DNA from: Alteromonas mediterranea DE
Lineage (GTDB): Bacteria; Pseudomonadota; Gammaproteobacteria; Enterobacterales; Alteromonadaceae
Assembly (NCBI RefSeq): GCF_000020585.3
Contig: NC_011138.3
Location: forward strand, 3,801,293-3,865,292
Direction of reading: 5' to 3'
DNA: 64,000 bases
Below, piece by piece: positions 1 to 9,275 of this stretch. Position 1 is the stretch's first letter, and every line of letters starts with the position of its first letter. The notes beneath the pieces are model-generated. The model saw only the letters and a list, made by a program, of their open reading frames with translations. It was not told the DNA's origin and did not search any database. The position numbers were made by a program, and so were the translations under genes.

Positions 1-431
1 CTAATGAGATAAGCGCCCTGCATTGAACTGTTTCGCATCGCGGTTTCATAAGCCGCTTCTGGGCTTGAGGTAAACCAGCTCTTAGCATCCGCATAAGGAA
101 ATAGCGTAGGTAACTCTTCATAGAACTCTTCATCGTAAGCCACGATAACCGTACAAGGTGCGGTCATGGTTTGCTCAACATTACCGCTTGAAAGACAAGG
201 TTTGAGTTTCTCCCGCCCTTCATCTGACGTAATAAAAACAAAGCGCGCCGGGCTGCAGTTTGCCGATGTCGAGCCTACTTTCACTAAGTCATAAAGTTGC
301 TTTAGCACGGCCTCATCTATCTTTTTATCTAGCCAGATGGTGTGGGTGTGTGCATCACTAAATAGCTGGGCTAGACCACTTTCGCTAATAGGGTCTTTTG
401 TTCCAATTTCAGTTGTCTCTGATACCGTCAT
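1..431 (-). CDS. rutE: RutE, probable malonic semialdehyde reductase (3' end outside window)
   Basis: Reading the minus strand from an ATG at 431 gives [17 protein letters not shown] and then a nitroreductase-like sequence ([28 protein letters not shown]) that stays open to the window edge, about 143 residues. RutE/HadB-type flavin reductases are about 195 residues, so roughly the last quarter is missing. In the Rut pathway RutE reduces malonic semialdehyde to 3-hydroxypropionate using NAD(P)H. It is the fifth gene of a rutABCDE run on the same strand and starts 86 bp after rutD. The assignment rests on the SANCSPARF region and on gene order. rutF and rutG of the E. coli operon are not in the window and could lie to the left. 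Confidence 0.85.
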   Translation of the reverse strand, partial: MTVSETTEIGTKDPISESGLAQLFSDAHTHTIWLDKKIDEAVLKQLYDLVKVGSTSANCSPARFVFITSDEGREKLKPCLSSGNVEQTMTAPCTVIVAYDEEFYEELPTLFPYADAKSWFTSSPEAAYETAMRNSSMQGAYLI

Positions 432-517
432 TTCAAATTCTTTCCAGTGTTTTAAGTTGTTCGGCAAAGTCTTAAATGACTTTGATAGCAACGCTTGTGT
501 AGGAGCACGGCTTGCGA

Positions 518-1354
518 CTACGCTACGCGCTGCAAATATTCCAATACCAATTTATTAAATGCATCAGGCACAGTAATGCTTGAGGCATGACCGCCATATT
601 CCATCACCGACAGTTCGGCATTAGGCATGCGGTCTACTAACATCTGAGAGCGCTGCCAGGGCACTAGGGTGTCGTCTTTGTTCGCCAGCGCAAATGTTGG
701 CGTGGTGATGCCCTTTAACTTGTCATCAATATCAAACGTGCTAAGTGCGCCAATACGAGCAAGCAAGTTATTCACGTTGGGAAAGTGGTTAAGCAACTGT
801 GCCTCTTCCTCTTCCAAGTGCTCGGCGTTTTGGGCTATCCAGTCAGGCGGAAACAGCAGTAACGCCTGTAGCTGTAGGTACATATCTTTTCTATCTGCTG
901 CCAATAAGGCTTTGCGTATGTCAAAGCAGCGCAGCGTGTGCGGGTTTGGGCTACTCCATGCGTTTACTAGAACCATGCTTTTAAGCAAATCAGGCTGAGT
1001 TAACGCAAGCTGAAGCCCTACCAAGCCACCAAGCGCGTGACCAACGAAGTGACATTGCTGCACCTCAAGTTTTTTCAGCAGTACATCGAGTTCATCCGCC
1101 ATGTGCAAAATGCTGTATTCACTGCACAAATCAGCCTCGCTCTTATTGGTACCAAGCTGGTCGTAAGTGATCACTCGATAGTGTTGAGTAAAGTCAGCCA
1201 ATTGGGGCTGCCAAAACTTAGCTGCCCCGCCTAGCCCCGAACTAAAAACAACGGTTGGCGCGTCGGGCGACGTTAGACCATGTATTTCGTAATGTGTCTT
1301 GCCGCGCATTTCGCTTTTCATACTGGTGCCGCCGGCCTGCATTTCAGAAGGCAT
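518..1354 (-). CDS. rutD: RutD, alpha/beta-hydrolase fold aminoacrylate hydrolase
   Basis: About 278 residues of alpha/beta-hydrolase fold. The oxyanion region is [12 protein letters not shown], the nucleophile elbow [16 protein letters not shown], the acid region [12 protein letters not shown], and the late histidine YGGHASS. The elbow carries Ala where most hydrolases have Ser; E. coli RutD has the same GHALG sequence, so this is a family trait and not a defect. RutD speeds conversion of 3-aminoacrylate to malonic semialdehyde. I chose the ATG at 1354 because AGGTGAG lies six bases upstream; a GTG at 1363 is in the same frame, and ATGs at codons 12 and 15 from 1354 would give lengths closer to E. 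coli RutD. Confidence 0.88.
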   Translation of the reverse strand: MPSEMQAGGTSMKSEMRGKTHYEIHGLTSPDAPTVVFSSGLGGAAKFWQPQLADFTQHYRVITYDQLGTNKSEADLCSEYSILHMADELDVLLKKLEVQQCHFVGHALGGLVGLQLALTQPDLLKSMVLVNAWSSPNPHTLRCFDIRKALLAADRKDMYLQLQALLLFPPDWIAQNAEHLEEEEAQLLNHFPNVNNLLARIGALSTFDIDDKLKGITTPTFALANKDDTLVPWQRSQMLVDRMPNAELSVMEYGGHASSITVPDAFNKLVLEYLQRVA

Positions 1355-1412
1355 AGAGCTCACCTACATAGAACCAGTGGGCACAGTTAGCGGGGAGTCC
1401 AAACATAACCGC

Positions 1413-1796
1413 TTACCCTATGTGTGCTGTAGAGGCAATTTCTATTAAGGCTTCCGGCTTTACCAGGCCTACCTTAATGCAATAGCGCGCTGGCTTTTCA
1501 CCCGGGAAGTATTCAGCATACACTTTGTTTACCGCCGCATAGTCGTCCCAATCTGTAATGAATATAGAGTTAAAGGTTACATCTTCCATGGTGCCACCGG
1601 CTTCTTGAATAACGCTCTTGATGGTTTCTAACACGTGGCGTGTTTGCGCTTCGGCATCGCCCACGTGAACCACGTCATTGTTTTCGTCAAACGGTAACGT
1701 ACCCGACACATATAAAATGTTGTCAGCCATAGACCCTGGAACAAAAGGGGCTATCGGTGTAGACGTACCGGCTGGAATAATCGCTTTCTTTGGCAT
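1413..1796 (-). CDS. rutC: RutC, RidA/YjgF-family 3-aminoacrylate deaminase
   Basis: 127 residues, full length for the RidA/YER057c/UK114 family. It begins [20 protein letters not shown] and contains [14 protein letters not shown], the conserved Arg in [12 protein letters not shown], and [19 protein letters not shown] with the conserved Arg/Glu positions of the ligand pocket. In the Rut pathway it handles the reactive enamine 3-aminoacrylate released by RutB. AGAAGGATG lies just before the ATG. The gap to rutB is 137 bp, larger than the other spacings in this operon, and holds no ORF I would defend. Confidence 0.9.
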   Translation of the reverse strand: MPKKAIIPAGTSTPIAPFVPGSMADNILYVSGTLPFDENNDVVHVGDAEAQTRHVLETIKSVIQEAGGTMEDVTFNSIFITDWDDYAAVNKVYAEYFPGEKPARYCIKVGLVKPEALIEIASTAHIG

Positions 1797-1933
1797 GTTT
1801 TCATCCTTCTCGTTGCGCTATCTATGCATTGCTACTTTGCTTAGTGCTTATAAATGGTTTCTTTCAATTTGTGCTTAGTGCTTTACCGCGCTGCTTTGTT
1901 GTACGTGGCGAGCCTTGGCCAATAAAACACCGC

Positions 1934-2668
1934 CTAACGCGCCCCTTCAAACACTTCACAGAACTGGGCTGTGGTAGATACCCATCCGAAGAACGTTTGA
2001 ATATTAAAAAGTGAGGCTTCATGAATGTCTGGCGGGCCGGCTTGATAGGCTGCATCAGCAAGTACTACCCCAAAATACTCTAAGTGAAATCCATCGCGTA
2101 AGGTGGATTCCACGCACACATTGGTGGCAATGCCGGTAAACACCAGGTTACGGATACCGCGGGCCCGCAGCATGCTGTCTAAATTGGTATTGTAAAAGCC
2201 GCTGTAGCGGGTCTTGGGAATAACGATATCGCCCTCTTGCGGCTTAAGGGCGTCTACAAGGGCGTAGTCCCACGTTCCTTTGGCGAGCAAACTGCCTTTT
2301 AATTCTGGCTGTTTGCGCATGGTTTTAAGGGCATTCGATTTGTACCAGTTAGGTGAACCGGGGCCGCCAGCCTCTTTATAATCGGCATCCCAACCGTTTT
2401 GTAAAAAGACTACTGGCATACCTGCGGCGCGAGCGGTATCCAGCACCTTGACGGTATTGGCTATCACAGGTTTGGTCGTTGACACATCAAACCCAGCCTT
2501 ATCTAAATACCCGTTTTTACTGGCGTATGCGTTTTGTAAATCCACTACGATAACGGCGGTTTCACTGGGGTTTAACGTTAAAGGTTCAGGTTTAGCGGGC
2601 AATACAGGCTGCCCGGTTTGGCGTTCCTGAAAACAGCCTGAGACTTCAAACACATCACCGGCAGACAT
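1934..2668 (-). CDS. rutB: RutB, ureidoacrylate/peroxyureidoacrylate amidohydrolase
   Basis: 244-residue isochorismatase-like cysteine hydrolase. The catalytic triad is visible as Asp43 ([10 protein letters not shown]), Lys152 ([11 protein letters not shown]) and Cys185 ([15 protein letters not shown]). It hydrolyses the ring-opened uracil product to 3-aminoacrylate and carbamate. The ATG shares one base with the rutA stop (TAATG), and AGGAG lies inside the end of rutA, so translation is probably coupled to the monooxygenase. Confidence 0.93.
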   Translation of the reverse strand: MSAGDVFEVSGCFQERQTGQPVLPAKPEPLTLNPSETAVIVVDLQNAYASKNGYLDKAGFDVSTTKPVIANTVKVLDTARAAGMPVVFLQNGWDADYKEAGGPGSPNWYKSNALKTMRKQPELKGSLLAKGTWDYALVDALKPQEGDIVIPKTRYSGFYNTNLDSMLRARGIRNLVFTGIATNVCVESTLRDGFHLEYFGVVLADAAYQAGPPDIHEASLFNIQTFFGWVSTTAQFCEVFEGAR

Positions 2669-3756
2669 TAGGCAGCTCCTGATGTGTTTAGCAGGTGCTG
2701 GCGCGACTTCATCAGTGGCTGAATTTTAGTGCCGAAATCATCCATACCTTTTAAGAAATCATCAAACGTTAGCAGTACCCCTTCACAACCCGGAACCGTT
2801 GCGATTTCATCTAGCATAGAAGCGACTGATTCATAAGAGCCAACGAGCGTACCCATATTCAGGTTTACCGCTGAGGTTGGGTTGGTCATGTCTCGAATGT
2901 TAGTGTCTTTGCCCGACTTTTTATCAGCCGCACCCTGCGTTGCCATCCAATCTAACGCCGACTGATCTTTACCCTCTTTATAACTTTCCCATTTAGCCAT
3001 GGCGGCTTCGTCGGTTTCATCAGCAATAACCATGACGAGTACAGCGGAGCCTACGCTGCGACCGTGTTTTTCAGCCGCCTCGGTTAAGCGCGCAGCGGTT
3101 GGAGCAAATGCGGTAGGTGTATTCACACCTTTACCAAAGCAGAAGTTATAGTCGGCGTGACGGGCCGAGAAATCCATGCCCGCGGCACTTTGCCCTGCAC
3201 AAATAAGCGGTATTTTGCGCTGTGGTTTAGGCAGCATTCGGCAGTCATCCATTTGGAAGTGCTCGCCTTTAAAATCACTTTTTCCCGTTTCCCACAACTC
3301 TTTAACCACCTTGATGTATTCATCAAGGTACTCATAGCGATTACCAAAGAATTCGTCGCCAGGCCACATGCCCATTTGGGAGTACTCGGGGCGCTGCCAC
3401 CCGGTAACTAAGTTCACGCCAAAGCGGCCGTTAGAAATGGAATCGATAGTGGTTGCCATACGCGCCATAATCGCTGGCGGTAAAACTAACGTGGCGGCTG
3501 TGGCATATAGCTGAATTTTTGAAGTGACGGCAGCAAGACCGGCCATTAGGGTGAACGATTCTAAGTTGTAATCCCAAAACTCCGTTTCACCGCCAAATCC
3601 TCGTAACTTGATCATCGAGAGTGCGAAATCCATATCGTACTTTTCAGCCTTCATCACAATCTCTTTGTTGAGATCGAACGTTGGTTTGAACTGAGGTGAA
3701 TTTTTAGAAATTAACCAGCCGTTGTTACCAATTGGAATAAATACACCAATATCCAT
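2668..3756 (-). CDS. rutA: RutA, pyrimidine monooxygenase (flavin-dependent, luciferase-like)
   Basis: 362 residues of the luciferase-like monooxygenase superfamily, the same size as E. coli RutA. It begins [17 protein letters not shown] and contains [32 protein letters not shown] and [16 protein letters not shown]. It opens the uracil/thymine ring between N3 and C4 using FMNH2 and O2; the partner flavin reductase RutF is not in view. The start has AGAGGGA upstream. This is the first gene of the operon, and its promoter region faces the TetR-type regulator across 304 bp that contain a RutR-like operator. Confidence 0.95.
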   Translation of the reverse strand: MDIGVFIPIGNNGWLISKNSPQFKPTFDLNKEIVMKAEKYDMDFALSMIKLRGFGGETEFWDYNLESFTLMAGLAAVTSKIQLYATAATLVLPPAIMARMATTIDSISNGRFGVNLVTGWQRPEYSQMGMWPGDEFFGNRYEYLDEYIKVVKELWETGKSDFKGEHFQMDDCRMLPKPQRKIPLICAGQSAAGMDFSARHADYNFCFGKGVNTPTAFAPTAARLTEAAEKHGRSVGSAVLVMVIADETDEAAMAKWESYKEGKDQSALDWMATQGAADKKSGKDTNIRDMTNPTSAVNLNMGTLVGSYESVASMLDEIATVPGCEGVLLTFDDFLKGMDDFGTKIQPLMKSRQHLLNTSGAA

Positions 3757-4060
3757 GTTGTTCCCTCTGCTTGTATGCGTTTTGAGCTGTTTAAACAGCT
3801 TTTTGTCAGGTTGCCGAGTTCAAAAATTTGAAGAGGCGGTACAAAGACTGAACAGCATAAAACAGGCCAATTAATTTACTTGTTAATTTTCAACACCTTA
3901 ATAGGATACCAAGTTTAAAATGGACCTTTTGGTTCAATTTGAAACATCCAGTCCAGTGCAGGTGAACTTATTTGGTGCAATTTTGTGCAAAGCGGTTTAT
4001 CGCTACACTAACTCCGCGTAAACTAGGTATATGAATATAAAATGCTGCAGTTAAGAAGTG
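3757..4060. promoter_or_regulatory. Divergent rutA / TetR regulator promoter region with RutR-type operator at 3917-3940
   Basis: A 304-bp AT-rich gap between two divergent genes. It contains an imperfect inverted repeat with ten-base arms at 3917-3926 (AAAATGGACC) and 3931-3940 (GGTTCAATTT), eight of ten positions complementary, separated by TTTT. The 16-base core TGGACCTTTTGGTTCA (3921-3936) agrees at 11 of the 14 defined positions with the E. coli RutR consensus TTGACCAnnTGGTCAA. The centre is about 172 bp from the rutA start and 132 bp from the regulator start, which would allow control of both. A promoter cannot be placed with confidence. Confidence 0.6.
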
Positions 4061-4732
4061 ATGAAGTCTGAAGGTAAAGCAATTCCAAAACCAGCCCGCG
4101 CATTTAGCCCCACGGCCCAAAAGCGCCGAGAAAAAGCACTGAAGGAAAAGCGCGCTCGAATTATGCAGGCAGCCCTTACGTTGTTTTCAAAAAATGGAGT
4201 AAGCGGAACAACGGTGGAACAAATATCCGAGCTAGCCAACGTATCGAAAAGCAACTTACTTTATTATTTTAAAAGCAAAGATGGGCTGTATTTATCAGTG
4301 ATCACTCACCTTCTAGATGTGTGGTTAAGTCCCCTACAAAGCTTTTCTGCAGAGCAAGAGCCTATAGAAACGTTAAGAGAGTACATTAAAGTTAAGCTTG
4401 AAATGTCGCGAGACAACCCCGCCGAATCCAAGCTTTTTTGTATGGAAGTAGTACAAGGTGCACCGCTTTTGATCAAAGAATTAGAGACACCGCTTAAAGT
4501 CTTGCTCGACGCCAAAAGCGCCGTAATCAATGAGTGGATTACTGCAGGTAAACTCAATGCAGTAGAGCCCGTTCATTTAATATTTAGCATCTGGGCCATA
4601 ACTCAACATTACGCAGACTTCAGTGTTCAGATAAAGGCCGTGACTGGCAACGATTTAAGCGACCCCGTTTTTTTTGAAAGCACCTTAAAGAACATTCAGC
4701 ATATTATTTTAGATGGCTTGCAGCCCCACTAA
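4061..4732 (+). CDS. rutR: TetR-family regulator, probable RutR
   Basis: 223 residues. The N-terminal TetR helix-turn-helix is at about 30-80: KRARIMQAALTLFSKNGVSG, TTVEQISELANVSKSNLLYY and FKSKDGLYLSVI. The ligand-binding half (85-223) resembles RutR/YcdC-type C-terminal domains, with VQGAPLLIKEL and IWAITQHYADFSVQ. It is divergent from rutA. In E. coli RutR represses rut genes and is released by uracil, and I infer the same role here. A GTG one codon upstream (4058) is an alternative start; I prefer ATG 4061. The gene ends three bases before the stop of the convergent Crp/Fnr-like gene, with no terminator between them. Confidence 0.85.
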   Translation: MKSEGKAIPKPARAFSPTAQKRREKALKEKRARIMQAALTLFSKNGVSGTTVEQISELANVSKSNLLYYFKSKDGLYLSVITHLLDVWLSPLQSFSAEQEPIETLREYIKVKLEMSRDNPAESKLFCMEVVQGAPLLIKELETPLKVLLDAKSAVINEWITAGKLNAVEPVHLIFSIWAITQHYADFSVQIKAVTGNDLSDPVFFESTLKNIQHIILDGLQPH

Positions 4733-4735
4733 TTG

Positions 4736-5407
4736 CTATATGGGCAACAGCGAGGAGCTTTCCTTCAAGAATTTTTCAAGACGCTCGATGTTGCTTATCA
4801 CAACCCCGCCATAGCGCTTTTCAAGGAGTTGCATGTCATATAATTTAGTGAGCGACTTATGCGCGGTAAGTACTGTAACGCCAAGCCTTTCGGCATAATC
4901 ACTTTGGCGCAAAGGTATGAAGTCGCGTCGAGAGGTTAAATGCGCCTGGTAAATGAGTTTGGCTAACTGAACGTGAGTGGGTAAACGGCGAATATCATCC
5001 AGCCTCTCTAACGCGGCGTGTAGCTTTATTGCTAAAGAACGTGTAATAAAAGCAGCAATAGCAGGATGTTGGCTTACCAGTGAATGAAATGCAGGCTCGG
5101 GAATTTGTAATATTTTACATTCAGTTAGCGCTTGGGCGTGGTGTGTTCTAGCAAGTGATGCATACAAAGTAAACTCGCCAAAGGTGTCTCCCCTGCGCAA
5201 AATCGTTGTAATTTGATAGCTGCCATCTAAGCCATAGTTTCCTATTTTCACCTCTCCCGAGACAACGATAGACAGCCCTTTATTCTTGCTCCCTCTATCA
5301 TGAATTGTAGTGCTAGCCGCATAGGCTTTAACGTTACCGTAAGGCATACAGTTATCAAGGTAGTCGTCGGGCATCACCGTTTGCGCTATACCGTGAATGT
5401 AAGACAT
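4736..5407 (-). CDS. Crp/Fnr-family transcriptional regulator
   Basis: 223 residues: an N-terminal cyclic-nucleotide-binding-like beta barrel (about 30-125, with GLSIVVSGEVKIG and LRRGDTFGEFTLYAS) and a C-terminal winged helix (about 150-215, with QSDYAERLGVTVLTAHKSLTKLY). There is no FNR-type N-terminal cysteine cluster, and the Arg/Ser-Thr phosphate cassette of true CRP is not clear, so the ligand is unknown. It is divergent from the fatty-acid-hydroxylase gene with only 88 bp between starts, a common arrangement for this pair, so that gene is its likely target. Its own start overlaps a gap containing a TTGA-N8-TCAA motif. Confidence 0.85.
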   Translation of the reverse strand: MSYIHGIAQTVMPDDYLDNCMPYGNVKAYAASTTIHDRGSKNKGLSIVVSGEVKIGNYGLDGSYQITTILRRGDTFGEFTLYASLARTHHAQALTECKILQIPEPAFHSLVSQHPAIAAFITRSLAIKLHAALERLDDIRRLPTHVQLAKLIYQAHLTSRRDFIPLRQSDYAERLGVTVLTAHKSLTKLYDMQLLEKRYGGVVISNIERLEKFLKESSSLLPI

Positions 5408-5437
5408 ACGACTCCAAAACTATACTTGTATATATTC

Positions 5438-5453
5438 TTGAATGTTAACTCAA
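5438..5453. promoter_or_regulatory. Possible Crp/Fnr-type operator (TTGA-N8-TCAA)
   Basis: TTGAATGTTAACTCAA lies in the 88-bp divergent gap between the Crp/Fnr-like gene and the hydroxylase gene. Only the outer four bases of each side are symmetric, which is the outer element of FNR/CRP-like sites. It could be the autoregulatory or hydroxylase operator, but a match this short can occur by chance. Confidence 0.3.
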
Positions 5454-5495
5454 TGTAAATTGCTCGACAACATTCAAATAGCAGGTAATAAAATA

Positions 5496-6389
5496 ATGAA
5501 TTATCAGTGGGCAATTTTGGCGGTGTTCATCACCTTTGCGCTGTTGGAAGCAAAAAACGGTAAGCTATTTAAAAAGTCCAGCGAAGTCAGTGATGATGGG
5601 AAGGTAGAGCTTATCGGTACGTTGCTGTTGTTTGTGGTAACCCAACCTTTTGTCCTGTTTAGTTCTGCCGCCATCATGGCGTTAGCCTTTCCTCAGCTTC
5701 AAGGTGCACTTGCCGACTCGCCGGTCCTTATACACATCGCGCTGCTATTGATATTCGATGACATGATGCAATACTGGTGGCATAGACTATCTCACTCCAC
5801 GCGCTTTCTTTATAACTTGCACAGGGCTCACCACAACGCCAAATACATGAGCGTTCGCATCATCTACAGGAACAACTTTTTCTATTACCTGTTTATGCCT
5901 TCACTTTGGTTTTCTGGTGCACTGATTTATTTAGGGCTAGGGTGGACTTACGCATTCTATTTGGTGGTCAAGCTTACCGTAATCACAGGCGCACACGCCG
6001 AGTGGAAATGGGATAGATTGCTATATCAAACGCCATGGCTACATCCCATAGCTTGGGTGGTAGAGCGCACAATATCTACCCCTTCGACACACAGTGCCCA
6101 CCATGGCTTAAAAGCGGATGATGGCATTACCAACTACAAAGGTAATTATGGAAATCTGTTATTCTTTTGGGATGTGCTATTTGGTACCGCTAAAATCACG
6201 CGCCAATATCCTGCGCAATACGGCATAGAAGGCATGTTTTACGCTAACTGGAAAGAGCAACTGATATGGCCGCTATATAAGACGCCGAGAAAGCCAAAGC
6301 GTGTACAAACGGAAACTGTCCACACACATGCACCACCGCCCGCCTCAGAATCACAAACAATATGCCATGCTGTAAAAGGCAAGGCCTAA
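5496..6389 (+). CDS. Fatty acid hydroxylase / sterol desaturase family membrane protein
   Basis: About 297 residues with four to five hydrophobic segments and the three histidine clusters of the family: WWHRLSH (about residue 93), LHRAHHNAKYM (about 107) and HSAHHGLKADDG (about 200). Together these form the membrane di-iron site. The family hydroxylates or desaturates lipids; the substrate cannot be told from sequence. I start at ATG 5496 (MNYQWAILAVF) because it directly precedes the first membrane segment; an in-frame upstream ATG at 5442 would add 18 polar residues of poor codon quality. The C-terminal 30 residues are polar and His/Pro-rich. Confidence 0.85.
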   Translation: MNYQWAILAVFITFALLEAKNGKLFKKSSEVSDDGKVELIGTLLLFVVTQPFVLFSSAAIMALAFPQLQGALADSPVLIHIALLLIFDDMMQYWWHRLSHSTRFLYNLHRAHHNAKYMSVRIIYRNNFFYYLFMPSLWFSGALIYLGLGWTYAFYLVVKLTVITGAHAEWKWDRLLYQTPWLHPIAWVVERTISTPSTHSAHHGLKADDGITNYKGNYGNLLFFWDVLFGTAKITRQYPAQYGIEGMFYANWKEQLIWPLYKTPRKPKRVQTETVHTHAPPPASESQTICHAVKGKA

Positions 6390-6405
6390 TTTGGTATAAA
6401 CGAGC

Positions 6406-6437
6406 TATGGGGTCAGAGTAATCACTCTGCCCCCATA
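6406..6437. repeat. REP-like stem-loop, copy 1 upstream of the VF530 gene
   Basis: TATGGGGTCAGAGT (6406-6419) and ACTCTGCCCCCATA (6424-6437) pair over 14 positions with one mismatch around a four-base loop. It follows the hydroxylase gene by 17 bp, but no T-run follows on the plus strand, so it is not a classic terminator. The GGGGTCAGnGTAA core recurs in inverted orientation at 6723-6753 on the other side of the VF530 gene. Confidence 0.6.
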
Positions 6438-6494
6438 ATCTATTAAGTTCGTGGTAAACTAACTGCTCGAACTTAGACAAAACAGCGACACGTT

Positions 6495-6716
6495 ATGAAC
6501 CAACAACCCAATAACCCACTTCACGGCTTAACCCTAGAGAAAATCGTCACTCAACTTCACGAACGATACGGGTGGGATGGGTTGTATTACCGAATCAAGG
6601 TGAACTGCTTTAACAACGACCCCTCGATTAAATCGTCGCTCAAATTTTTAAGAAAAACACAGTGGGCAAGGGATAAAGTAGAGCAACTTTACATTCAAAC
6701 GTTTAGTGATAAATAG
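6495..6716 (+). CDS. VF530 family (DUF2132) DNA-binding protein
   Basis: 73 residues: [54 protein letters not shown]. This is the conserved full-length VF530/DUF2132 fold, a small helical protein of the VF530 structural family proposed to bind DNA. The conserved [20 protein letters not shown] core is intact except for Q in place of P. The gene stands alone between two similar palindromes. Its biological role is not established. Confidence 0.88.
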   Translation: MNQQPNNPLHGLTLEKIVTQLHERYGWDGLYYRIKVNCFNNDPSIKSSLKFLRKTQWARDKVEQLYIQTFSDK

Positions 6717-6722
6717 CTAACA

Positions 6723-6753
6723 GGGCAGCGTTTTACACTGACCCCATTTTTTT
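6723..6753. terminator. Terminator after the VF530 gene; REP-like stem-loop copy 2
   Basis: GGGCAGCGT (6723-6731) faces ACACTGACCC (6735-6744) with a bulged base and a G-T pair, followed by ATTTTTTT on the plus strand. It fits a Rho-independent terminator for the VF530 gene and sits before the convergent metallohydrolase stop. Its reverse complement, GGGGTCAGTGTAA, matches the 6409-6421 element except at one base. Confidence 0.6.
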
Positions 6754-6765
6754 ACGCAGTAGCGC

Positions 6766-7656
6766 TTAGGCGTCTTTATAGAGCGTAGCTATCCACTTTT
6801 CTTCATTGATAAAGTTCCAACTCCAATCAGACCATTTATCTTCTAGGCCCATGGTTTTGACTTCATCGAGAGTCTTTCCGTCTTGTTTAAGCGCTTTGAC
6901 GTAGTTAAACGTCTCGCTGATCATGCTTAAAAACGCAGTGTATTCCTGCTTGTTGCTGATATCACCGTGACCAGGAATAATGACGGTGTCATCGTCAATT
7001 TTGGCTAGCAGTTGTTTAACTGAATCCATATAACCTTCTACGTTTCCACCTGCTCCTTGATCAATATAAGGAAAGCGTCCATTGAAGAATAGGTCTCCAG
7101 TGTGCATTACATTAGGTTGCTCGAACCACACTACACTGTCACCATCTGTATGCCCTACTGCTAAGTGCATCACATGAAGGGTTTCACCATTAAAATAAAT
7201 TTTAATGCCATCTTCATAAGTAATGGTGGGGAGCGCTTCTGGTTTTACTTTTTCATCATCGGCTAAACGCACGCGAACGTTTTCATGGGCTAGAATAGTC
7301 GCCCCTTTATGGCTATGGAAAAACGCATTAGAACCCGTGTGATCGCCGTGGTAATGGGTATTGATCACGTACTTTGGTTTATCGCTGCCAAGCTGCCCTA
7401 GTTGCGCCGCTATCTTCTCAGCCAGTGGCGCAAATTGGTCATCGATGATTAGCACCCCATCTTCCCCGGCCGAAACGCCAATATTGCCCCCTGCACCCGT
7501 AAGCATGTGCACAGAGCCTTTAATCGCTGTTGCTTTAACTTCGACATCGGCAAATCTATCTTGCGCAATGGCAGTGTTAAACGGTGAAAGTGCCAATGGG
7601 CTCGCGGCAATAAGCGCAGCCAAAATATGGGTTTTAAAACGAGGTACAGTTTTCAT
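6766..7656 (-). CDS. Exported metallo-beta-lactamase-fold hydrolase
   Basis: 296 residues with a signal peptide (about 1-31, MKTVPRF, AALIAASPLAL, cut near AIAQD). Zinc ligands are visible: HYHGDHTGSN (HxHxDH), AVGHTDGDS, MHTGDLFFN and IPGHGDISN. It is a periplasmic MBL-fold protein, probably a general hydrolase or lactonase-like enzyme; nothing points to a dedicated beta-lactamase. The final WSDWSWNFINEEKW segment is the conserved C-terminal tail of this subfamily. AAGGAAATAATA precedes the ATG. It is on the same strand as the DUF1653 gene upstream, about 63 bp away. Confidence 0.85.
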   Translation of the reverse strand: MKTVPRFKTHILAALIAASPLALSPFNTAIAQDRFADVEVKATAIKGSVHMLTGAGGNIGVSAGEDGVLIIDDQFAPLAEKIAAQLGQLGSDKPKYVINTHYHGDHTGSNAFFHSHKGATILAHENVRVRLADDEKVKPEALPTITYEDGIKIYFNGETLHVMHLAVGHTDGDSVVWFEQPNVMHTGDLFFNGRFPYIDQGAGGNVEGYMDSVKQLLAKIDDDTVIIPGHGDISNKQEYTAFLSMISETFNYVKALKQDGKTLDEVKTMGLEDKWSDWSWNFINEEKWIATLYKDA

Positions 7657-7719
7657 TATTATTTCCTTGTTAGAAGCCTGTTTAAATAAGACCTCTTACA
7701 CTATGACCCAATTTCACAA

Positions 7720-7968
7720 TTAGATCATTTTTTCATCATCAGGGATCTCGCCTACGTATTCAAAACGAGGAAGCGTTTGCCCGCCTTTTTCCACCGTTTC
7801 GAAAAACATTTCCAGTGGACGCACCCACAGCGCTTTTTCGCCGTAGCACGGACGATAAACCACAAGCTTACTTTCATCTTCTGAATGGGTAGCAATTTCA
7901 TATACATCATATAAGTTCCCTTTGTAGTGCTTATAGCGACCGGGGGTTTTAAGTTGTTTAGCGTTCAT
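7720..7968 (-). CDS. DUF1653 domain protein
   Basis: 82 residues that cover one DUF1653 domain: GRYKHYKGNLYDVYEIATHS, KLVVYRPCYGEKALWVRPLE, MFFETV, RFEYVG. These are small beta-rich proteins of unknown function, often near DNA-metabolism genes. I start at ATG 7968 because GAGAAGGACG lies directly upstream; an ATG nine codons earlier (7995) lacks such a site. It lies 82 bp downstream of dinB on the same strand, so co-transcription is possible. Confidence 0.85.
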   Translation of the reverse strand: MNAKQLKTPGRYKHYKGNLYDVYEIATHSEDESKLVVYRPCYGEKALWVRPLEMFFETVEKGGQTLPRFEYVGEIPDDEKMI

Positions 7969-8050
7969 AACGTCCTTCTCGAAAAATTGAGTCAAATATT
8001 AAAGGTCAGTTAGCCTTCGCTTTACATTAAAGGTTAACAATAGCGCGCTG

Positions 8051-9124
8051 CTAAGTACTTTCAAAAGGCAAAACCAGCTGTTGTGTTGATTGGTCGGCGG
8101 CGAGGCCTATGTGAACGCCCACAAGTCGAATACCCCGCCCTGTTGCTCGTTCAAAGGCTTCCTGCATGAGTGTACGAAAATACGCTTCATCAAGGGTTGC
8201 ACAGCGATGCTCGACCGTGGTTAGCTGAAAGTCATTGAACTTAAGCTTCACGCCCTGCGTGCGAATGCGTACCGGTTTACCCGTTCGCTTTTTGTGATTA
8301 TCCATTCGCTCTTGAAGCTTTTCAAACAAGTGGGGCAAGAAGTCGATACATTCATCAAGTGTATGTATATCATCACTTAGCGTGCGCTCTACCCCTATAG
8401 ACTTGCGCTCTCGAGATACTGACAACTCACGCTCATCGATGCCATGAGCCCGCTCCCACAGCACACTACCAAATTTGCCCAGTTCTTTTTGAATACGCTC
8501 GAAAGGATACTGACGAACGTCATTGCAGGTATTAAGCCCCATGCGCTGCAGCTTTTGCATGGTAACTTTGCCAACGCCCGGAATTTTCTTTAGCGGCATG
8601 TCGCGTACAAACGCATCGAGTTTGTCGGGAGTTATCACGCAGATGCCGTCGGGTTTGTTTTCGTCACTGGCCACTTTTGCCACAAACTTGCAGGGGGCCA
8701 CGCCCGCGGAAGCAGTAAGACCTAACTCGCTTTGAATACGCGCGCGTATCTCTTCGGCAATTAACGTAGCGCTGCCCCCACAAAACTCGCTATTGGTGAC
8801 ATCTAGGTAGGCTTCATCTAATGATAAGGGCTCGATAAGGTCAGTATAGTCTGCAAAGATTTTACGTATTTTTTGTGATTCAGCGGCGTATACGTCCATG
8901 CGCCCTTTCACTAAAGTAAGATTAGGGCATAGTTTTACAGCATACGCGGTGGCCATCGCTGAACGCACCCCATATTTACGGGCGGGATAATTACAGGTAG
9001 AAATAACCCCTCGACGGTCGGCACTGCCGCCAATCGCAATGGGAATATCGCGCAAAGCTGGGTTGTCGCGCATTTCAACTGCGGCGTAAAAACAATCCAT
9101 GTCGACGTGGATAATTTTTCGCAT
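8051..9124 (-). CDS. dinB: DNA polymerase IV (Y-family)
   Basis: 357 residues, full length. Catalytic acidic residues are in [12 protein letters not shown] (Asp8) and [10 protein letters not shown] (Asp/Glu near 103-104). The helix-hairpin-helix of the thumb is at [18 protein letters not shown], and the little-finger domain follows. The last residues, QLVLPFE, form the beta-clamp binding motif. It carries out translesion synthesis on damaged templates. A perfect LexA-type site (9159-9174) lies 35 bp upstream, so SOS control is well supported. Confidence 0.96.
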   Translation of the reverse strand: MRKIIHVDMDCFYAAVEMRDNPALRDIPIAIGGSADRRGVISTCNYPARKYGVRSAMATAYAVKLCPNLTLVKGRMDVYAAESQKIRKIFADYTDLIEPLSLDEAYLDVTNSEFCGGSATLIAEEIRARIQSELGLTASAGVAPCKFVAKVASDENKPDGICVITPDKLDAFVRDMPLKKIPGVGKVTMQKLQRMGLNTCNDVRQYPFERIQKELGKFGSVLWERAHGIDERELSVSRERKSIGVERTLSDDIHTLDECIDFLPHLFEKLQERMDNHKKRTGKPVRIRTQGVKLKFNDFQLTTVEHRCATLDEAYFRTLMQEAFERATGRGIRLVGVHIGLAADQSTQQLVLPFEST

Positions 9125-9158
9125 TGTCCGCCTTCATTCTTTAGCTTTAAACGTAAAA

Positions 9159-9174
9159 CTGTACAAAAAGACAG
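9159..9174. promoter_or_regulatory. LexA (SOS) box upstream of dinB
   Basis: CTGTACAAAAAGACAG matches the gammaproteobacterial LexA consensus CTGT-N8-ACAG exactly in both arms. It lies 35 bp before the dinB ATG, where it would cover the promoter. Confidence 0.85.
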
Positions 9175-9275
9175 TATATTACTAATAACGTTGAATTACA
9201 CTAGTTCGTTATGGATTCTAAATAGAATTGATGGCTCGCACGCATAGTTCACGGCTGTGTTAAAAAAACAAAAAT

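Noticed and set aside
518..1354. Loss of the Ser nucleophile in RutD as a sign of inactivation
   Set aside because: GHALG is also present in E. coli RutD, so the missing Ser is normal for this family.
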